Source: an uncultured Lachnospiraceae bacterium (GTDB taxonomy: Bacteria > Bacillota > Clostridia > Lachnospirales > Lachnospiraceae). Taken from it: a stretch of 64,000 nt of DNA. The stretch covers positions 62,001-126,000 of the forward strand of contig CAJUAA010000005.1 in NCBI GenBank assembly GCA_910584205.1. Direction: 5' to 3'. Position numbers and translations under genes: made by a program. Below are positions 43,722-51,666 of the stretch, piece by piece. The notes beneath the pieces were generated by a model. It made no database searches, was not told the origin of the DNA, and saw nothing but the letters and a program-made list of their open reading frames with translations. Position 1 is the first letter of the stretch. Each line of letters begins with the position of its first letter.

Positions 43722-44312
43722 ATGAGGAAAATTATCACGATCGGCAGAGAATTTGGTGCGGGCGGCGGAGAGATCGGGAAGCGTGTGGCGCAGGAACTGG
43801 GGCTTCCGTATTATGACAAGGATATCATCCTGAAGACGGCCATGGCGAACCGGAAGCTGAATCCGGAGCAGGTCCTCAAATGGGATGAGAAGGTGCCCAG
43901 CAGTTTCGGGTTTGCGCAGAGCCTGTTTGATTTCTACAACCGGCCGCTGGACGAAGAGCTGTGGAGGGCGCAGAAGGAAGCCATCCGGGGACTGGCGAAC
44001 AAGGAAAGCTGCGTCATCGTCGGAAGAAACGGGGATTATATTCTGAGGGAATTCGATCACTGTCTGAATGTTTTTATCCACGCCGGTTTTCAGTGGCGCG
44101 TCCGGAGAATGTCCGGGATGATGCCGGATACCCCGAAGGAACAGGTGGCTGCGGATGTGAAGGCTGCGGATAAGGCGCGTAAAAGGTATTGTGCGTACTA
44201 TACGGGCAAGACCTACGGCGATTCCAGAAATTTTGATCTGACGCTGAATACAGAAAAACTCGGCATCGAGCGGGCGGTAAAGCTGGTGCTCATGGCAGCA
44301 GAAGAGATATAG
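43722..44312 (+). CDS. cytidylate kinase-like family protein
   Basis: A 196-residue P-loop protein. ITIGREFGAGGGEIGKRVA is the nucleotide-binding region characteristic of the Cytidylate_kin2 family rather than housekeeping Cmk, and LPYYDKDII, CVIVGRNGDYIL follow. Such proteins are common in Lachnospiraceae, often near transporters; the substrate is unknown. It has its own promoter and a CGGAGGAAAC ribosome site. A weak TGTAT/ATACA hairpin with a T-run at 44345-44367 may end its transcript. Confidence 0.88.
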   Translation: MRKIITIGREFGAGGGEIGKRVAQELGLPYYDKDIILKTAMANRKLNPEQVLKWDEKVPSSFGFAQSLFDFYNRPLDEELWRAQKEAIRGLANKESCVIVGRNGDYILREFDHCLNVFIHAGFQWRVRRMSGMMPDTPKEQVAADVKAADKARKRYCAYYTGKTYGDSRNFDLTLNTEKLGIERAVKLVLMAAEEI

Positions 44313-44368
44313 GGGCCCCGGCCGCGTCGGCATACAGGCATGGATGTATACAATAATACACTTTTTTC

Positions 44369-44397
44369 TTGACAAGAAAGAGAGAAAAATTTATACT
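44369..44397 (+). promoter_or_regulatory. strong sigma-A promoter of the amino-acid ABC transporter
   Basis: TTGACA, 17 bases, TATACT. It leaves a transcribed leader of about 88 bases with stem-loops. Confidence 0.8.
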
Positions 44398-44400
44398 TAT

Positions 44401-44470
44401 GCATAGGCATCAGGGGCGGTGTAGGGCTTACATCGCCTTTATGCTTAAAATACCCGGTACTGTTTACCGG
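44401..44470 (+). ncRNA. structured 5' leader of the amino-acid ABC transporter
   Basis: GCATA and TATGC form an outer stem around a 9-bp stem (GGCGGTGTA with TACATCGCC, loop GGGCT). A second hairpin CCGGTA/TACCGG follows at 44454-44470, just before the ribosome site ACAGGAGAG. The TGTAGGGCTT core also occurs in the leader of the pyruvate:ferredoxin oxidoreductase. It matches no riboswitch class I recognise and no T-run is present, so control would be at translation or RNA stability. Confidence 0.45.
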
Positions 44471-44491
44471 AAGAACAGGAGAGTACATATT

Positions 44492-45355
44492 ATGAAAAAG
44501 TTACTTGTGATGTCAATGATCGCATGTCTGGCAGTTTCTGCGGCGGCATGCGGTTCAAAGGAAGAGACACCGGCACAGGCTCCCGCAGCAGAAGCAGAGG
44601 GTGAGGATACAGAAGCGCCGGAAGCGGACGCGGCAGAAGATGCAGAGGCAGGAGCGCAGACCGAGGCGGCCGGAGGTAAGAAATGGATCATCGCCATGGA
44701 TACCGTATTCCGTCCGTTCGAGTTTACCAATGAGAAGGGCGAGTTCGTGGGAATCGACGTGGATATCATCAAGGCAGTGGCGGAGGATCAGGGCTTTGAC
44801 TATGAGATCCAGAGCCTTGGATGGGACGCTGCAGTGGCAGCGGTCCAGGCGGGCCAGGCGGACGGCCTGATCGCAGGCGCATCCATCACCGAGGAGCGTA
44901 AAGCGTCCGGATGGATTTTCTCCGACGGATATTATGACGCGACCCAGACGTTCGTTCTGCCGGAAGGAAGCGATATCAAGGGCTTTGAAGACCTGGAGGG
45001 CAAGAACGTGGCAGTGAAGAACGGTACCGCAGGCGCTGATTTCGCAGAGAGCCTGAAAGAGGAGTACGGCTTCACGACGACGGTATTCGAGGATTCACCG
45101 ACCATGTATCAGGACGTTATCCTTGGCAACAGCGCGGCGTGCGTAGAGGATACGCCGATCATGGCTGACTCCATCAAGGTCGGCAACCTGGCGCTTCAGA
45201 TTCCGGAAGGCATGGAGAGCGAAGGTGCATCCTACGGCTTTGCGATCATGAACGAGGCGAATCAGGAACTTCTCGACATGTTCAACGCAGGCCTTGCGAA
45301 CATCAGAGAAAACGGAACCTATGACGAGATCGTTGCAAAATATCTTGGAGAATAA
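44492..45355 (+). CDS. polar amino-acid ABC transporter substrate-binding lipoprotein
   Basis: A 287-residue lipoprotein. A signal peptide (KKLLVMSMIACLAVSAAAC) ends in a lipobox Cys at about residue 21, followed by an acidic Ala/Glu-rich linker to about 65, then the SBP_bac_3 fold: FRPFEFTNEKGEFVGIDVDI, WDAAVAAVQAGQADGLIAG, NGTAGADFAESL and the C-terminal GTYDEIVAKYLGE. This fold binds glutamine, cystine or other polar amino acids; specificity is not readable. ATG 44492 is used because of ACAGGAGAG; the longer in-frame start overlaps the promoter. Confidence 0.93.
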   Translation: MKKLLVMSMIACLAVSAAACGSKEETPAQAPAAEAEGEDTEAPEADAAEDAEAGAQTEAAGGKKWIIAMDTVFRPFEFTNEKGEFVGIDVDIIKAVAEDQGFDYEIQSLGWDAAVAAVQAGQADGLIAGASITEERKASGWIFSDGYYDATQTFVLPEGSDIKGFEDLEGKNVAVKNGTAGADFAESLKEEYGFTTTVFEDSPTMYQDVILGNSAACVEDTPIMADSIKVGNLALQIPEGMESEGASYGFAIMNEANQELLDMFNAGLANIRENGTYDEIVAKYLGE

Positions 45356-45401
45356 TTTCTGCAGATGATCTGGAATCCAGACAGTAAGGAGAACCTGTTC
45401 C

Positions 45402-46070
45402 ATGATTTATATTATTGAAGCGTATGGGACCATGCTGCTTTCCGCGTTGGGAAGCACGCTGCTCATGACATTTCTGTCCCTGTGTTTTGCCATGGCGATC
45501 GGCATGATCTTCGGGCTTATGAACGTGGGGAGCAACCGGCTGTTCAACCTGATCGGCACCGTTTATGTGGATGCGGTCCGCGGCGTGCCGCTGATCGTGT
45601 TGACCTATTTTATCTATTTTGGTATGCCCCAGGGGATTCAGGCGCTCGGTTTCCCCGATTTTCGTCTGAATGCGCTTCAGGCAGGTACGATCGCGCTGTC
45701 CATGAACTGCGGCGCGTATATGGCAGAGATCATTCGGGCAGGTATCCAGAGTGTGGACCGCGGACAGATGGAAGCCGGCAGGAGCCTGGGCCTTTCCTAT
45801 GGATCGGCCATGGCGCTGATCGTCATCCCTCAGGCGGTCCGCACGATGATTCCATCGATCATCAACCAGTTTATCATCACTCTGAAGGATACATCGATCC
45901 TTTCCGTCATCGCTTTCCCCGAACTGACGAACGTGGGTAAGACGATCATGGGAAATACATTCAAGAATCTGGAGACCTGGGCGATCATCGGCGTCATGTA
46001 CATGGTGGTCATCATTACCCTGAGCAAGATTTCCAAGCGGATCGAGAGGAGGGTGAACCGTGGCAGATAA
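45402..46070 (+). CDS. amino-acid ABC transporter permease
   Basis: A 222-residue HisM/GlnP-type membrane protein with about five hydrophobic segments. VYVDAVRGVPLIVLTYFIYFG and the EAA loop MEAGRSLGLSYGSAMALIVIPQAVR are family hallmarks; the latter docks onto the ATPase. AAGGAGAACC precedes the ATG. It overlaps the ATPase gene by 11 bases. Confidence 0.95.
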   Translation: MIYIIEAYGTMLLSALGSTLLMTFLSLCFAMAIGMIFGLMNVGSNRLFNLIGTVYVDAVRGVPLIVLTYFIYFGMPQGIQALGFPDFRLNALQAGTIALSMNCGAYMAEIIRAGIQSVDRGQMEAGRSLGLSYGSAMALIVIPQAVRTMIPSIINQFIITLKDTSILSVIAFPELTNVGKTIMGNTFKNLETWAIIGVMYMVVIITLSKISKRIERRVNRGR

Positions 46071-46827
46071 GAAACTGAGAACCACTGTGGGCAGCGGCGG
46101 GAGCAAGATCCATGTGACGAACCTCAGAAAGAATTTCGGTAAGCTGGAGGTTTTGAAGGACATCAGCCTGGATGTGCAGGAAGGCGAGGTGGTGGTCCTC
46201 CTGGGTCCGTCCGGAAGCGGCAAATCCACGCTGCTGCGCTGTCTGAACCAGCTGGAGACGGCGACCAGCGGACAGATCATCATCAACGGATATAACGTGA
46301 CGGATAAGCATACGGATATCAATAAGGTACGCGAGAATATCGGCATGGTGTTCCAGCATTTTAACCTGTTCAATCATCTGACGGTCATGGATAACATGAC
46401 GCTTGCCCCGGTGCATCTGAAGCTGATGACGAAGGAGCAGGCGAGGCAGGAGGCGGAGAGGCTTTTGAGGCGTGTGGGCCTGGAGGACAAGGCGGACGCC
46501 TATCCCAGCCAGCTGTCGGGCGGCCAGAAGCAGCGCGTGGCCATTGCGCGCGCGCTGGAGATGAAGCCGGATATCATGCTGTTTGACGAACCGACCAGCG
46601 CTCTGGACCCGGAGATGGTGGGAGAAGTCCTTGCGGTTATGAAAGAACTGGCAAGGGACGGTATGACCATGATGGTTGTCACCCATGAGATCGGATTTGC
46701 CCGGGAGGTGGCCAGCAGGGTCATCTTCATGGAAGGCGGTTATATCCGGGAGGAAGGAACGCCGGACGAGGTGCTTCTGAATCCAAAGGAACCCCGCACC
46801 ATTGATTTCCTCAGCAAGGTATTGTAA
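46060..46827 (+). CDS. amino-acid ABC transporter ATP-binding protein (GlnQ type)
   Basis: A 255-residue ATPase: GPSGSGKSTLLRCLN (Walker A), GMVFQHFNLFNHLTV (Q-loop), LSGGQKQRVAIARAL (signature), IMLFDEPTSALDPEMVGEV (Walker B), VVTHEIGFA (switch His). It starts at GTG 46060 behind GGAGGG. The three genes from 44492 form one importer operon closed by the terminator at 46834. Confidence 0.95.
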   Translation: MADKKLRTTVGSGGSKIHVTNLRKNFGKLEVLKDISLDVQEGEVVVLLGPSGSGKSTLLRCLNQLETATSGQIIINGYNVTDKHTDINKVRENIGMVFQHFNLFNHLTVMDNMTLAPVHLKLMTKEQARQEAERLLRRVGLEDKADAYPSQLSGGQKQRVAIARALEMKPDIMLFDEPTSALDPEMVGEVLAVMKELARDGMTMMVVTHEIGFAREVASRVIFMEGGYIREEGTPDEVLLNPKEPRTIDFLSKVL

Positions 46828-46833
46828 AAGTTT

Positions 46834-46869
46834 CCCTCTGCAGGGCCGGTCCCGCAGAGGGATTTTTTT
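46834..46869 (+). terminator. intrinsic terminator of the amino-acid ABC operon
   Basis: CCCTCTGC pairs with GCAGAGGG, then ATTTTTTT. Confidence 0.9.
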
Positions 46870-46968
46870 GCCTGAAGGGGAAAAACGGAGAAAAAAATAC
46901 CGGAAATTCTTCTAAAAGTGAAAATCATATACCGTTTTACGTTATCTTATGTCAGAGGTGTAAGTAAC

Positions 46969-47196
46969 GTGTACAGGCGTATAAGAGATTTGCGGGAAGA
47001 TCATGATCTGAAGCAGAGACAGCTGGCAGAGATTCTGGGCTGCAGTCAGAGAACCTACAGTGATTATGAATGCGGTAAGACACGTATGCCGCCGGATGTT
47101 CTAATTGAACTTTCCAGATATTACGGGACGAGTGTCGATTATCTTCTGGAGCTGACCGATGAGAAGATGCCGTATCCACGAAGCGACGGCAGATGA
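46969..47196 (+). CDS. XRE-family helix-turn-helix regulator
   Basis: A 75-residue DNA-binding protein of the Cro/C1 type: RIRDLREDHDLKQRQLAEIL, GCSQRTYSDYECGKTRMP (helix-turn-helix) and LIELSRYYGTSVDYLLEL. It consists of the DNA-binding domain only. The start is taken as GTG 46969 after AGAGGTG; the in-frame ATG at 46918 has no ribosome site. Own terminator follows at once. Target unknown. Confidence 0.85.
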   Translation: MYRRIRDLREDHDLKQRQLAEILGCSQRTYSDYECGKTRMPPDVLIELSRYYGTSVDYLLELTDEKMPYPRSDGR

Positions 47197-47226
47197 AGAC
47201 GTTTACGGCGTCGCGGACGTCTTTTT
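47196..47226 (+). terminator. intrinsic terminator of the XRE regulator gene
   Basis: AAGACGT pairs with ACGTCTT directly after the stop codon, ending in TTTTT. Confidence 0.65.
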
Positions 47227-47267
47227 GCTTTATGTCTGTACGGAGTGGGAGGAAGCAGAAAGGTTCC

Positions 47268-47801
47268 ATGTCAGAAGGCGTTTTCAGGGATCAGATCATC
47301 CGATATGGAGATTACAGGAAAAAAATATATAACGGAATAACGGTGAGTTTTGAATCGTTTCTGGAAAGCAACATGGCATATGTGAGGGTTCAAAACGGTG
47401 TCTTTATGGGAAACGGATGGGAGGACTGCAATCTGTTCGGTATGGAACTGAGTGACGTTCTTTCGGAAATGGACCGGTTTGTGCGCTGCAGCATGGGCGG
47501 CGTCCGCCTGAAACGGGCGGAACTGGATCAGTCCGGATTTCGGGAATGCACATGTACAGGCAGCATCTGGGAGCAGGCCGTATTGAAAGGATGCAGTTTT
47601 ACGGGCTGCAATTTCAGAGGAGCGTATTTTGAAAAGGCCGTTATGAAAAAGACCCGTTTTCTGAACTGTGCGTTTGACGGAGTCTGTATGACGGGAGTAT
47701 CCATGTCGCAGGTGCTGTTTCAGAACTGTGTGTTTACGGGAACCGGACCGGCCCTGCCCGGAGGATGCCGGCTGAAGGGATGTGTTTATAAAGAGCAGTG
47801 A
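47268..47801 (+). CDS. pentapeptide-repeat protein
   Basis: About 177 residues with a run of A(D/N)LXX-like pentapeptides from residue ~50: NGWEDCNLFG, VRLKRAELDQSGF, SIWEQAVLKGCSFTGCNFRG, AYFEKAVMKKTRFLNCAFDG. Such repeats fold as a right-handed quadrilateral helix; some mimic DNA and protect gyrase, most have no known role. Unusually many Cys and Met occupy repeat positions. ATG 47268 has a weak AAAGG site; an upstream ATG overlaps the XRE gene terminator and is less likely. Confidence 0.75.
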   Translation: MSEGVFRDQIIRYGDYRKKIYNGITVSFESFLESNMAYVRVQNGVFMGNGWEDCNLFGMELSDVLSEMDRFVRCSMGGVRLKRAELDQSGFRECTCTGSIWEQAVLKGCSFTGCNFRGAYFEKAVMKKTRFLNCAFDGVCMTGVSMSQVLFQNCVFTGTGPALPGGCRLKGCVYKEQ

Positions 47802-47832
47802 TTCGCGGGAAGGCGGGTTCTGCTCTTTTTTT
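47790..47832 (+). terminator. intrinsic terminator of the pentapeptide-repeat gene
   Basis: AAAGAGCAG pairs with CTGCTCTTT; the left arm overlaps the last codons and a T-run follows. Confidence 0.85.
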
Positions 47833-47875
47833 CCGGAAATGTTACAAAAAAACATATAAATTTTGTAATACAAAA

Positions 47876-47904
47876 TGGACAATCCAATGAATATGTGATA
47901 AAAT
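47876..47904 (+). promoter_or_regulatory. sigma-A promoter of the pyruvate:ferredoxin oxidoreductase gene
   Basis: TGGACA, 17 bases, TAAAAT, giving a leader of about 105 bases. Confidence 0.7.
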
Positions 47905-47935
47905 ATTTTCGTATGATAAGAACTGTTTTTATGTA

Positions 47936-47966
47936 AGCATCTGAAGGTCGGATGTAGGGCTTTCAG
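47936..47966 (+). ncRNA. leader hairpin of the pyruvate:ferredoxin oxidoreductase gene
   Basis: CTGAAGG pairs with CTTTCAG (7 bp with one G-U) around a loop containing GGATGTAGGG. The TGTAGGGCTT core matches the leader at 44401. No known riboswitch recognised. Confidence 0.4.
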
Positions 47967-48016
47967 TTGTTATAAATAAAAGGTCTTATTGATATTTAAA
48001 GAGGAGGAATAACAAA

Positions 48017-51000
48017 ATGGCCAGAAAAATGAAAACCATGGATGGAAACCATGCAGCGGCTCATGCATCTTATGCATATTCCGACGTTGCGGCAATCTAT
48101 CCGATCACACCGTCATCTGTCATGGCAGAAGCGACAGATGAGTGGGCAACCCAGGGAAGGACGAACATTTTCGGACAGACCGTACAGGTGACCGAGATGC
48201 AGTCCGAGGCAGGTGCGGCAGGTGCTGTACACGGCTCTCTGGCAGCAGGCGCTCTTACGACCACGTTTACTGCTTCCCAGGGTCTCCTGCTGATGATCCC
48301 GAACCTGTACAAGGTGGCAGGCGAGAGACTTCCGGGCGTCTTCAACGTATCCGCACGTGCGCTGGCAAGCCACGCACTGTCGATCTTCGGAGATCATTCT
48401 GATGTATATGCATGCCGTCAGACCGGTGCGGCGATGCTCTGCGAGTCCAGCGTACAGGAAGTTATGGACCTGACTCCGGTAGCGCACTGCGCCGCCATCA
48501 AGGGACGCCTTCCGTTCATCAATTTCTTCGACGGATTCCGTACCTCCCATGAGATCCAGAAGATCGAGCAGTGGGATTATGAGGATCTGAAGGATATGGT
48601 GGATATGGATGCCATCGACGCGTACAGAAAAGACGCGCTGAATCCGAACCATCCGTGCCAGAGAGGTTCCGCTCAGAACCCGGATATCTTCTTCCAGGCG
48701 CGCGAGGCATGCAATCCGTATTACGATGCGCTTCCGGCAATCGTTCAGGAGTACATGGACAAGGTCAACGCGAAGATCGGAACCAATTATAAATTATTCA
48801 ACTACTACGGTGCTCCGGATGCGGAAAAGGTGATCATCGCCATGGGTTCCGTATGCGATACTATCGAGGAGACCATCGACTACCTGATGGCAGCAGGCCA
48901 GAAAGTCGGCGTTGTGAAAGTACGTCTGTACCGTCCGTTCAGCGCGGAAGCTCTGATCGAGGCAATTCCGGATTCTGTGAAGCAGATTACGGTTCTTGAC
49001 CGGACGAAAGAGCCGGGCGCGCTTGGCGAGCCGCTGTACCTGGATGTGGTTGCAGCCCTGAAGGGAACGAAGTTCAACGATACGCCGATCTTTACCGGAC
49101 GTTACGGCCTTGGTTCCAAGGATACCACGCCGGCACAGATCGTTGCAGTTTATGACAACACGACGAAGCAGAAATTCACCATCGGTATCGTGGATGATGT
49201 GACAAACCTGTCTCTTGAGACCGGTGCTCCTCTGGTCACTACTCCGGAAGGAACGACCAACTGCAAGTTCTGGGGTCTGGGTGCAGACGGTACCGTAGGC
49301 GCCAACAAGAACTCCATCAAGATCATCGGCGACAATACCGATATGTATGCACAGGCATACTTTGATTATGACTCCAAGAAGTCCGGCGGTGTGACCATGT
49401 CCCACCTGCGTTTCGGAAAGAAACCGATCAAGTCCACGTACCTGATCCATAAGGCGGACTTTGTAGCATGCCATAATCCGTCTTATGTGAATAAATACAA
49501 CATGGTTCAGGAGCTGGTGGACGGCGGTACGTTCCTTCTGAACTGCCCGTGGAACATGGACGAGCTTGAGAAGCATCTTCCGGGACAGGTGAAAGCGTTT
49601 ATTGCAAACCACAACATCAAGTTCTATGTGATCGACGGTGTGAAGATCGGTATCGAGACCGGCATGGGCCCGACCCGTATCAACACGATCCTTCAGTCCG
49701 CATTCTTCAAGCTGACCGGAATCATTCCGGAGGAGCAGGCGATCGAACTGATGAAGGCCGCTGCAAAAGCTACTTACGGACGTAAGGGCGACGATGTGGT
49801 TCAGAAGAACTGGGCAGCCATCGATGCGGGTGCAAAACAGGTCGTTGAGGTAAAGGTTCCGGAAAGCTGGAAGGGCGCAGCAGACGAAGGCCTGGCTATG
49901 ACCCATGCAGAGAGCGGCAGAAAAGACGCGGTTGATTTCGTCAACAACATTCAGGCAAAAGTATCCGCTCAGGAAGGCAACAGCCTGCCGGTATCCGCGT
50001 TTAAGGATTACGTGGACGGCACGACTCCGTCCGGTACTTCCGCATACGAGAAGCGCGGTATCGCAGTGAATATCCCGGTATGGAATCCGGAGAACTGTAT
50101 CCAGTGTAACCGTTGTTCCTATGTGTGTCCGCACGCAGTCATCCGCCCGGTGGCAATGACCGCTGACGAGGCGGCAAAGGCTCCGGAAGGAATGCAGATG
50201 CTGGATATGACCGGTATGCCGGACAAGAAGTTTGCAATCGTCGTATCTGCTTACGACTGTACCGGATGCGGTTCCTGTGTGAACGTCTGCCCGGGCAAGA
50301 AGGGTGCAAAGGCCATCGAGATGGCGAATATGGAAGCCAACACAGGCTGCCAGACGGCATTCGATTATGCAGTGACTCTGCCGGAGAAAGCAGATGTGAT
50401 CGCGAAGTTCAAAGAGGCTACCGTAAAGGGATCTCAGTTCAAGACTCCGTTGCTTGAGTTCTCAGGCGCATGCGCGGGCTGCGGCGAGACACCTTACGCA
50501 AAACTGATCACCCAGCTCTTCGGTGACAGAATGTATATCGCAAACGCAACCGGATGTTCCTCTATCTGGGGCAACTCCTCACCGTCCACCCCGTACACCG
50601 TGAACCAGAAGGGCCAGGGCCCGGCATGGTCCAACTCCCTGTTCGAGGATGCGGCTGAGTTCGGTTATGGTATGCTGCTGGCGCAGAATGCGATCCGCGG
50701 CGGCCTGAAGACGAAAGTGGAAGACCTGGCTGCAAACGCAGAGAAGGAAGACGTGAAGGCGGCGGCTCAGGAGTGGCTTGACACTTACGGCTGCGGCGCA
50801 ACCAACGGAGCGGCAACGGACAAGCTGGTGGCAGCTCTGGAGGCATGCGGATGCGACAAGGCACAGGCGATCCTGAAAGACAAGGAATTCCTCGCTAAGA
50901 AGTCCCAGTGGATCTTCGGCGGCGACGGATGGGCATATGATATCGGATTCGGCGGCGTGGACCATGTGCTGGCTTCCGGCAAGGACATCAACGTCATGGT

Positions 51001-51559
51001 ATTCGATACCGAGGTTTACTCCAACACCGGCGGACAGTCCTCCAAGGCAACCCCGACCGGAGCGATCGCACAGTTCGCAGCCGGCGGTAAAGACACCAAG
51101 AAGAAAGACCTGGCTTCCATCGCCATGAGCTACGGTTATGTATATGTGGCGCAGATTTCCATGGGTGCGGACTTCAACCAGTGTGTGAAGGCCATCGCAG
51201 AGGCAGAGGCATATCCGGGACCGTCCCTGATCATCGCTTACGCTCCGTGTATCAACCATGGTATCAAGAAGGGTATGAGCAAGGCTCAGACCGAGGAGCA
51301 GCTGGCGGTTGAGGCTGGTTACTGGCACTGCTTCCGCTACAATCCGGCGCTTGCTGCAGAAGGCAAGGATGCGTTCGCTCTGGATTCCAAGGAGCCGACC
51401 GGAGATTATCAGGCATTCCTCGACGGAGAGGTACGTTACAACGCTCTGAAACGTGCAAATCCGGAGAGAGCTGCGAAGCTGTTCGACAAGAACGAAAGCG
51501 AAGCAAAGGCAAGATACGCTTACCTCAACAAGCTGAAAACGCTTTACGGGGCAGAGTAA
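48017..51559 (+). CDS. nifJ: pyruvate:ferredoxin (flavodoxin) oxidoreductase
   Basis: A 1180-residue single-chain enzyme converting pyruvate and CoA to acetyl-CoA, CO2 and reduced ferredoxin, central to clostridial fermentation. AAIYPITPSSVMAE opens the pyruvate-binding domain, FGDHSDVYACRQTG follows, two 4Fe-4S clusters are bound by CIQCNRCSYVCP (first Cys ~694) and CTGCGSCVNVCPG (~748), a third by CAGCGETPY and a later Cys, and GDGWAYDIGFGG (~970) binds thiamine diphosphate. It starts at ATG 48017 behind GAGGAGGAAT. Codon use is highly biased, as expected for a very abundant protein. Confidence 0.98.
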   Translation: MARKMKTMDGNHAAAHASYAYSDVAAIYPITPSSVMAEATDEWATQGRTNIFGQTVQVTEMQSEAGAAGAVHGSLAAGALTTTFTASQGLLLMIPNLYKVAGERLPGVFNVSARALASHALSIFGDHSDVYACRQTGAAMLCESSVQEVMDLTPVAHCAAIKGRLPFINFFDGFRTSHEIQKIEQWDYEDLKDMVDMDAIDAYRKDALNPNHPCQRGSAQNPDIFFQAREACNPYYDALPAIVQEYMDKVNAKIGTNYKLFNYYGAPDAEKVIIAMGSVCDTIEETIDYLMAAGQKVGVVKVRLYRPFSAEALIEAIPDSVKQITVLDRTKEPGALGEPLYLDVVAALKGTKFNDTPIFTGRYGLGSKDTTPAQIVAVYDNTTKQKFTIGIVDDVTNLSLETGAPLVTTPEGTTNCKFWGLGADGTVGANKNSIKIIGDNTDMYAQAYFDYDSKKSGGVTMSHLRFGKKPIKSTYLIHKADFVACHNPSYVNKYNMVQELVDGGTFLLNCPWNMDELEKHLPGQVKAFIANHNIKFYVIDGVKIGIETGMGPTRINTILQSAFFKLTGIIPEEQAIELMKAAAKATYGRKGDDVVQKNWAAIDAGAKQVVEVKVPESWKGAADEGLAMTHAESGRKDAVDFVNNIQAKVSAQEGNSLPVSAFKDYVDGTTPSGTSAYEKRGIAVNIPVWNPENCIQCNRCSYVCPHAVIRPVAMTADEAAKAPEGMQMLDMTGMPDKKFAIVVSAYDCTGCGSCVNVCPGKKGAKAIEMANMEANTGCQTAFDYAVTLPEKADVIAKFKEATVKGSQFKTPLLEFSGACAGCGETPYAKLITQLFGDRMYIANATGCSSIWGNSSPSTPYTVNQKGQGPAWSNSLFEDAAEFGYGMLLAQNAIRGGLKTKVEDLAANAEKEDVKAAAQEWLDTYGCGATNGAATDKLVAALEACGCDKAQAILKDKEFLAKKSQWIFGGDGWAYDIGFGGVDHVLASGKDINVMVFDTEVYSNTGGQSSKATPTGAIAQFAAGGKDTKKKDLASIAMSYGYVYVAQISMGADFNQCVKAIAEAEAYPGPSLIIAYAPCINHGIKKGMSKAQTEEQLAVEAGYWHCFRYNPALAAEGKDAFALDSKEPTGDYQAFLDGEVRYNALKRANPERAAKLFDKNESEAKARYAYLNKLKTLYGAE

Positions 51560-51587
51560 TTCCTGCTGATGTGATCTGAATTATGTG

Positions 51588-51634
51588 AAGTCCCTCTGCA
51601 CAGGCAGAAAGATCGTCTGTGCGGAGGGACTTTT
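51588..51634 (+). terminator. intrinsic terminator of the pyruvate:ferredoxin oxidoreductase gene
   Basis: AAGTCCCTC pairs with GAGGGACTT, extended inside by GCACAG/CTGTGC, then TTTTC. Confidence 0.85.
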
Positions 51635-51666
51635 CATGCAATAAAAAACATAGAGGTGTATTCAGG

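Noticed and set aside
48794..50134. Long minus-strand open frame inside the pyruvate:ferredoxin oxidoreductase gene
   Set aside because: It is a shadow of a strongly biased coding sequence; no motif, start signal or promoter.
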